A stretch of 64,000 nucleotides of DNA from contig ARYC01016939.1 of the NCBI GenBank assembly GCA_000711775.1, forward strand, positions 20,457 through 84,456. The letters are read 5' to 3'. A program made the translations under genes and the position numbers. Source of the stretch: Oxytricha trifallax. Taxonomy: Eukaryota; Ciliophora; Spirotrichea; Sporadotrichida; Oxytrichidae. Below the pieces are notes generated by a model. The model saw nothing but the letters and a program-made list of their open reading frames with translations, did no database searches and had not been told where the DNA came from. Below, piece by piece: positions 59,600-64,000 of this stretch. Numbering within the stretch: position 1 is the stretch's first letter; each line of letters begins with the position of its first letter.

Positions 59600-59897
59600 C
59601 TTTAAAAATGTTAACTCCCATGATATTATTATTTATTAAGTTATCTCAGGTTTAAAATAGTAAATATTATTTTACCAATAGTGTGGGCTCCGTGAAGTGG
59701 GAGTAGTAATTGGATTACGATCAAAACTTCTGTCGTTGATAAGAAATATTAGAATGTATAAAATAAATATACCTATGCAGTGCTTCAGTTAAATTTGAAA
59801 AATGTGCTTTATTTTGATGGAACAAATCTTGGTTTTGCAAAGCGAAGCCAGACACAGAGTTAGAAAGGCTACTGTAGGCGGCAGAAATATCTGACAT
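59600..59897 (-). CDS. small protein with two introns (partial)
   Basis: ATG 59897: MSDISAAYSSLSNSVSGFAL then QNQDLFHQNKAHFSNLTEAL. A 43 nt intron (59730-59772, GTATAT..ACAG) joins ALH to RSFDRNPITTPTSRSPHYW; a second GTAAAA intron begins at about 59675 and ends near 59598. The last exon is very short or outside recognition. Helical Ser/Gln-rich N-terminus. Family unknown. Confidence 0.5.
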
Positions 59898-59954
59898 TTA
59901 TTTATATAGGTAATAAATTAATTAAAAATATTCAATCCAGCGATTCATCACTTT

Positions 59955-60224
59955 TCAATCTTAATAAGAACATTATCGGGTGTGATATAATTATAATAAA
60001 TTTATCTAGATTTTTAAGAGCAATTTTTCTGAGAAGATAAACTTCTTAATAATGTCTGAGCATTTAGCTTCTTGTCCCTTGTAATCATCTATAGATTCAA
60101 TTGGAGAGAAGTAAGGAACTTGCAACACGAATTCACCCTCATCAATGTTTTGGCAAACGAGAACAGAAATTATGTCTTTGTTGTAGAGAAAATAAAGCAT
60201 TGCAGACCTATCTTATTTTATCAT
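59955..60224 (-). CDS. small protein, 89 aa
   Basis: ATG 60224 (MIKQDRSAMLYFLYNKDIIS) through VCQNIDEGEFVLQVPYFSPI and DDYKGQEAKCSDIIKKFIFS to TGA 59957-59955; continuous with TAA/TAG as Gln. It ends 58 bp before the start of the preceding small gene on the same strand. An initial ILE/PHE-rich strand pattern and an acidic turn suggest a compact domain; not recognised. Confidence 0.6.
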
Positions 60225-60449
60225 TAATTGTCCGATTTAAGGAGATCTAAAGTGAAGATTCACAAAATTCTATAAATCTTAAACATAGTGGGAGTTAAGC
60301 TTTTGTCTTTTTAATTTTGATAAAGTACATTCGAATCGGGAGATATGTAAAATAAAAATGCAAAACTAATCATGTTAAAAAGTAACTGCCACTATTTAGA
60401 AAAATTTTGAAATCAAATTATATCCCTATTTAGTTAACTTCCTTAAATT

Positions 60450-63189
60450 TAAATTAACATTATGTGGTTATTTATTACTAACACTAACTGCGATTAATGT
60501 ATATGGAGTCAATTAATATTATTATTATTAGTCATTTCTCTGATTCATTTCTTTTCTAGCGCAGTGTTCCAAGTTGTTGCAGTAGCCACCGCTAAAAGAT
60601 ATCTTAACTGTATCTTCAGGATATCTTCTTCATCATTAAATTTCTAAATCAATTTGGAGCCAATGCTCATTCTTATCAAGCTCCATACAAAAGAATAGTC
60701 TAGAAGTCATTCTAATAATAGTTGGATAAATTGCAATTAGTAAGACGATTCATGATACAATAATTATTATTTGCCTTGAAGCCTACACTGTTGAGGATTA
60801 AAAAATAACTTTTAAGCAAATAGCGACTAATTAAATGTTCTGTCTGTTCTCAAATTAGAATTAGTTATAGAAATTTAAGTTCCATCTCTGTTTGAATATA
60901 TGAAAGCATATCCAAGGTAGGGTACATCATTCTTCATAAATGGAGAATCTTCATTTTCAGATACATAGTTCATTTTTATTGTGTAATTTTCAATTTTAGT
61001 TGAGCATATGGGTTCTGCAGATCTATATCAAGACTAGTTTTTCTAGGGTTTTCTTGTTATTCCAAGCCAAATCGACTCATGCTCAAGTTATTGATTCGGA
61101 TAACCACATCTTCATCCATTATGTTCATTATTGCAGTCCTGAGATATGCCGTCATATACGTGAATTTGCAATTATCTATAAGAATGTTATTTGTGCCTGC
61201 ATTTCTATTAGCTGTTTTCTCAACATAGTAGACAATTGCACCACTATCATTTGCAGTGGTCCCTTTAATTAATGAATTAGTTATTTGTTCATCTGAGCCA
61301 GTGGTTGCATTAACTATAGTTCTAAAGTAGGAGAATATTTAGTTATAGGTCATATTGTCGACTTAGATGTTACAACCGTCGCAATAGTAAATTCCTCCAT
61401 CAATAGCTGTTATGCCTGTAAACTACCCATGACTCTCTTTTCGATAAATTTACTGTTTAAATTATAAGCACCACCTCCCTTGTCCCCTGAACCACTTACA
61501 AAGCATAAATTGTATTAGTTCAATTCTGATGTTATAATAGAATCTGCTTAGGCGTTAAAGTAGAAAGTAGAGTCTAACTTCCTTTATTTTTTTAATAATT
61601 ATTCAAACGTATATACGAATGTACTCTCATCGAAAGTTACCCTACAGCTGACCAAATTATTATAGATAGTTAAGTTCATTTTTTCAGTAGTTTTAGCATA
61701 AATTATTCCACCATTTTCCAAAGCTGTAACTTCAATAAACTTGCTATTCTTAATGCTGCCGCTAAAAGTACCAGCATGCACCAATATCACAACTCCATTT
61801 TTAGTCGTTGACTCAACATCTAAAAATTTAGCATTATCTATATCATCAATTAGAAATTTCGCATTGATTTTTAGGAATCCCCCTCCAAATTTATCAGAAT
61901 CATCAGCTGATATGAAGCTGCTAGATTGGTAATTAGAAGATGTACTGGTCATCAGTGTCAACGATAGTTAAGTCAAGAGTGCAAGCATTACAATCGAAAT
62001 GCATGAAAGCTGCGTCGTTTAAGGTGTGGCATTCATTGATTTCGAGGCTGTCAATTCGAAGGTAAATAGTGTCTATAATTTCAGATGTATATTAGAAGAA
62101 CAGGGCGCCTCCTTAGTAAACTGTACTTTGACTAAAACTTGGACTTGACAATTCAAGTGTCTAACAGTTTAAACAATAAATGCTTCCACCCTTACCAGCC
62201 AAAATAACTATATAATTTCAATTTTATGGATTAAATATCCTTACTTTAATATTAGCTTGAGGTTTCAACTAGAGAATTGGCACCTTGAGATTATGTGTTA
62301 TATACTGAACCTTTGTAAGCCAATACACATCGTTTGAATTAATTACTGTCTAATTTTAAATTTAAACTCTCAGATACAATTCCATTAAGATAGAACAAAC
62401 TTCCGAAATCTTAATCATTTGCATATTAATTAGCAATATTTTACACTTTCCAGTCGAAAGTATCCGTGTCATTAAACAATGAGTTGCAATCAACTTCGTT
62501 TTTGAGAGAGGTAAAATTGAAGTCTGCATTTTTATTCATATGCAAAGCCCATCCCTGCTGTTGATTATTCACGCTAATAGATTGATATATGACATCAATA
62601 ATTTTAGAATTTTGCAAATAAATTGATGAAATGGCTCTTGAAGTATTAGTCGAAGCTGTTACCATTATCAGAGCGCCTTTAGTTAAGCCAGATAAATTTT
62701 TGACTTAGAGGGAGTCTATGAAAATATTTGATTCGTCAAAACCTTAAAAGTCTAAGAGTGTACTACCAGTGAATGAAAAACTATTGCTTATTTGAGTGTT
62801 TAAGATTTTAAAGTTGTAGCTCATAGTTTCATTTGTAAGGGATGATATCCTTAGAATTAATCCACTTTTACCAATTATAGAATTAATCTCAATTATCAAT
62901 TAGAGAAATGTTTTAGAAAAAAGAATGGCAGTAGGTGTTAAACGTATCATCTTTTCTCATTAATAGTTATTTTGTTGGTAGTGTTGTTGTTTTTCTCAAA
63001 ATGTTAGCGCTCATATTTAAATTTGAATTTAAAATTATAAAACTGCCTCTTTAACTGAGAGCTCATATGAGAGCTCTGAAACCCTTTAGTTTTCAAGGGA
63101 AGTTTATAGAGTGTTAGAGAAGAAAAATGAGCAACAGTAGTCGATCTAGCTCTAAATACGGGTGAGAAAGTAACCATTTTTACTATCAT
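60450..63189 (-). CDS. large beta-helix repeat protein (split germline copy)
   Basis: Complement repeats of the pectin-lyase/polymorphic outer membrane type: FIDSLQVKNLSGLTKGALIM (about 62690), SSIYLQNSKIIDVIYQSISV (62590), IYCLNCQTLELSSPSFSQST and YQGGALFFQYTSEIIDTIYL (about 62180-62060), DKFGGGFLKINAKFLIDDID (61880), TFSGSIKNSKFIEVTALENG (61750), GSGDKGGGAYNLNSKFI (61470), AIDGGIYYCDGCNIQVDNMT (61390) and DNCKFTYMTAYLRTAIMNIM (61150). An N-terminal candidate is ATG 63189 (MIVKMVTFSPVFRARSTTVA). Several frame changes indicate IESs. Same family as the 36.7-43.7 kb region but better preserved. No Cys-rich C-terminus is visible; the gene may continue below 60450 or elsewhere. Confidence 0.65.
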
Positions 63190-63194
63190 TAATA

Positions 63195-63372
63195 AGTTGA
63201 TTATAGCACGTACCGATTTAGGAGGTGCACCTAATTAAGTACGTACTGGTTTAGGAGGTATTTTGTGATTTTATGATTAAAATTAGGGTGCTCCTAATTA
63301 AGTACTAGCTTTAATTAAAGCTCCTAATTAAGTATTATCATTTTAGGAGCTGCTCCTTATTAGGTACGTACC
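63195..63372. repeat. short interspersed CTAATTAAGTA/GTACGTAC repeats
   Basis: CCTAATTAAGTA occurs at about 63230, 63294 and 63332, with GGAGCTGCTCCTTATTAGGTACGTACC at the end and TAGCACGTACCGATTTAGGAGGTGCACC at the start. GTACGTAC is palindromic and the outer parts are inverted. The block separates the beta-helix gene from the second TBE piece and may mark an insertion boundary. Confidence 0.6.
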
Positions 63373-63389
63373 AATTTAAAATTAAAAAT

Positions 63390-64000
63390 ATGGAACTATA
63401 ACAGTAGAAATTGATATCAATCTCTCAAGTTTGAAACCAGTTCTCAAAACCTTCCTCCATATCCTTCTTAGAGATTGATCTCCTATAAGATGCCCATATT
63501 TAATAGTAAGTTGTACAGAGGTTTATAATTGAAATCAATAAACTTAAATTTGAATATCATTTCTTAGATCTGTAAACAAGATGGAGTCAATGAATGATGT
63601 AATGAAAAGAGTGCAAACACAAGAATTGATTCAAAGATTTAGAAGTAAAGAAGATTTGCACCGCTACCTGGTGCAGCAAGATAAGGAACTCATAGAAACT
63701 AATCTTTATAACATAGTTGGTTTGTTCCTGCCAACAATTTGAAGGCACTAAAATTTCATTTCTAAGGGCAATACTCTGCGAAGAGAAGAAAGAATTAAAA
63801 ACTTAGGATGTAAAGTTTGCAGAGATTCCTAACTATCAATAAATCTCAGTGACTAACTTATACAACGATGCTATTAATGACCCAGAGGTTTCGCAATACC
63901 TGCCTTCTAAGAAGTAGTTGTCAAATAAACTACCTGAAAGAAAATAATTCTTTGGTATACTTGCAACAATCAAAGGTGATTACTTGAAAGAAATTATTCA
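63390..64000. mobile_element. second TBE-type element (partial, runs off window)
   Basis: Sequence upstream of the 22 kDa ORF (GATATCAATCTCTC..GTTTGAAACCAG) resembles the complement of 13250-13380 in the first TBE. The foldback insert of the first copy is absent here. The left side is truncated or internal; no inverted terminal repeat is visible before the repeat block at 63195. Confidence 0.7.
63581..64000 (+). pseudogene. TBE 22 kDa-type ORF, second copy (partial)
   Basis: ATG 63581 reads MESMNDVMKRVQTQELIQRF, RSKEDLHRYLVQQDKELIET, NIVGLFLPTI and meets TGA at 63740-63742. A frame step just before it lets the protein continue FEGTKISFLRAILCEEKKEL, EIPNYQQISVTNLYNDAIND and LPSKKQLSNKLPERKQFFGI to the window end. 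Aligns throughout with the copy at 11462-12097. The shift suggests this copy is inactive, or that the sequence has an error there. Confidence 0.8.

Noticed and set aside
61000..61272. 90-codon plus-strand ORF with Cys residues
   Set aside because: Antisense to beta-helix repeats (the complement has DNCKFTYMTAYLR), so treated as a shadow.
1..64000. CRISPR arrays, bacterial operons, ribosomal RNA genes
   Set aside because: None seen; introns, TAA/TAG glutamine codons and IESs show this is ciliate nuclear DNA.

Overview
Ciliate germline (micronuclear) DNA, most likely from a stichotrich spirotrich of the Oxytricha/Stylonychia/Tetmemena type. The window is very AT-rich. Recognisable genes read through TAA and TAG as glutamine and mostly end at TGA, and introns are 25-62 nt GTAAG..AG. 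Several genes are cut by short AT-rich segments flanked by 3-11 bp direct repeats (pointers); removing one repeat copy plus the interior restores the frame. Such internal eliminated sequences (IESs) are expected in micronuclear DNA. A complete 5.2 kb TBE-type transposon (telomere-like inverted ends, ANT target duplication, three ORFs) fits the same lineage.

Layout. 1-3.7 kb: decayed release-factor-3 (eRF3) homologue on the minus strand, interrupted by a 270 bp TBE-like MITE; a second decayed piece lies at 17.5-18.5 kb. 4.2-6.3 kb: Atg16-like gene (coiled coil plus WD40) with five small introns and a 41 bp IES. 6.9-8.3 and 19.0-20.6 kb: two copies of an unidentified retroelement-like ORF with a shared GC-rich 3' end followed by TTA repeats. 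10.1-15.35 kb: the TBE element, itself invaded by a 1.1 kb foldback element. 20.7-23.7 kb: a coiled-coil/tail-anchor gene and Q-rich genes. 26.2 kb: small mitochondrial-type protein. 28.4-30.3 kb: complex repeat cluster. 32.1-33.1 kb: palindrome with a tRNA-like T-arm, then a small gene. 35.3 kb: SANT-like fragment. 36.7-43.7 kb: beta-helix/Cys-rich surface-protein type gene(s), split by a 1 kb inverted duplication containing a head-to-head gene pair. 44-46.5 kb: two more palindromes. 48.8-50 kb: a scrambled aquaporin gene with an inverted C-terminal segment. 50.3-53.8 kb: unknown gene(s) and a DUF4203/TMEM198-like membrane protein. 53.9-58.2 kb: minus-strand coiled-coil gene, FAD monooxygenase, AT-hook Q-rich gene and a small gene. 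59.6-63.2 kb: small genes and another beta-helix gene. 63.4-64 kb: start of a second TBE copy.

The most interesting item is the aquaporin locus. Its C-terminal coding segment lies on the opposite strand, about 0.3 kb away, joined through an 11 bp inverted pointer; a conventional 80 bp IES interrupts the second NPA region. All identifications come from reading translated sequence by eye, with no database searches.
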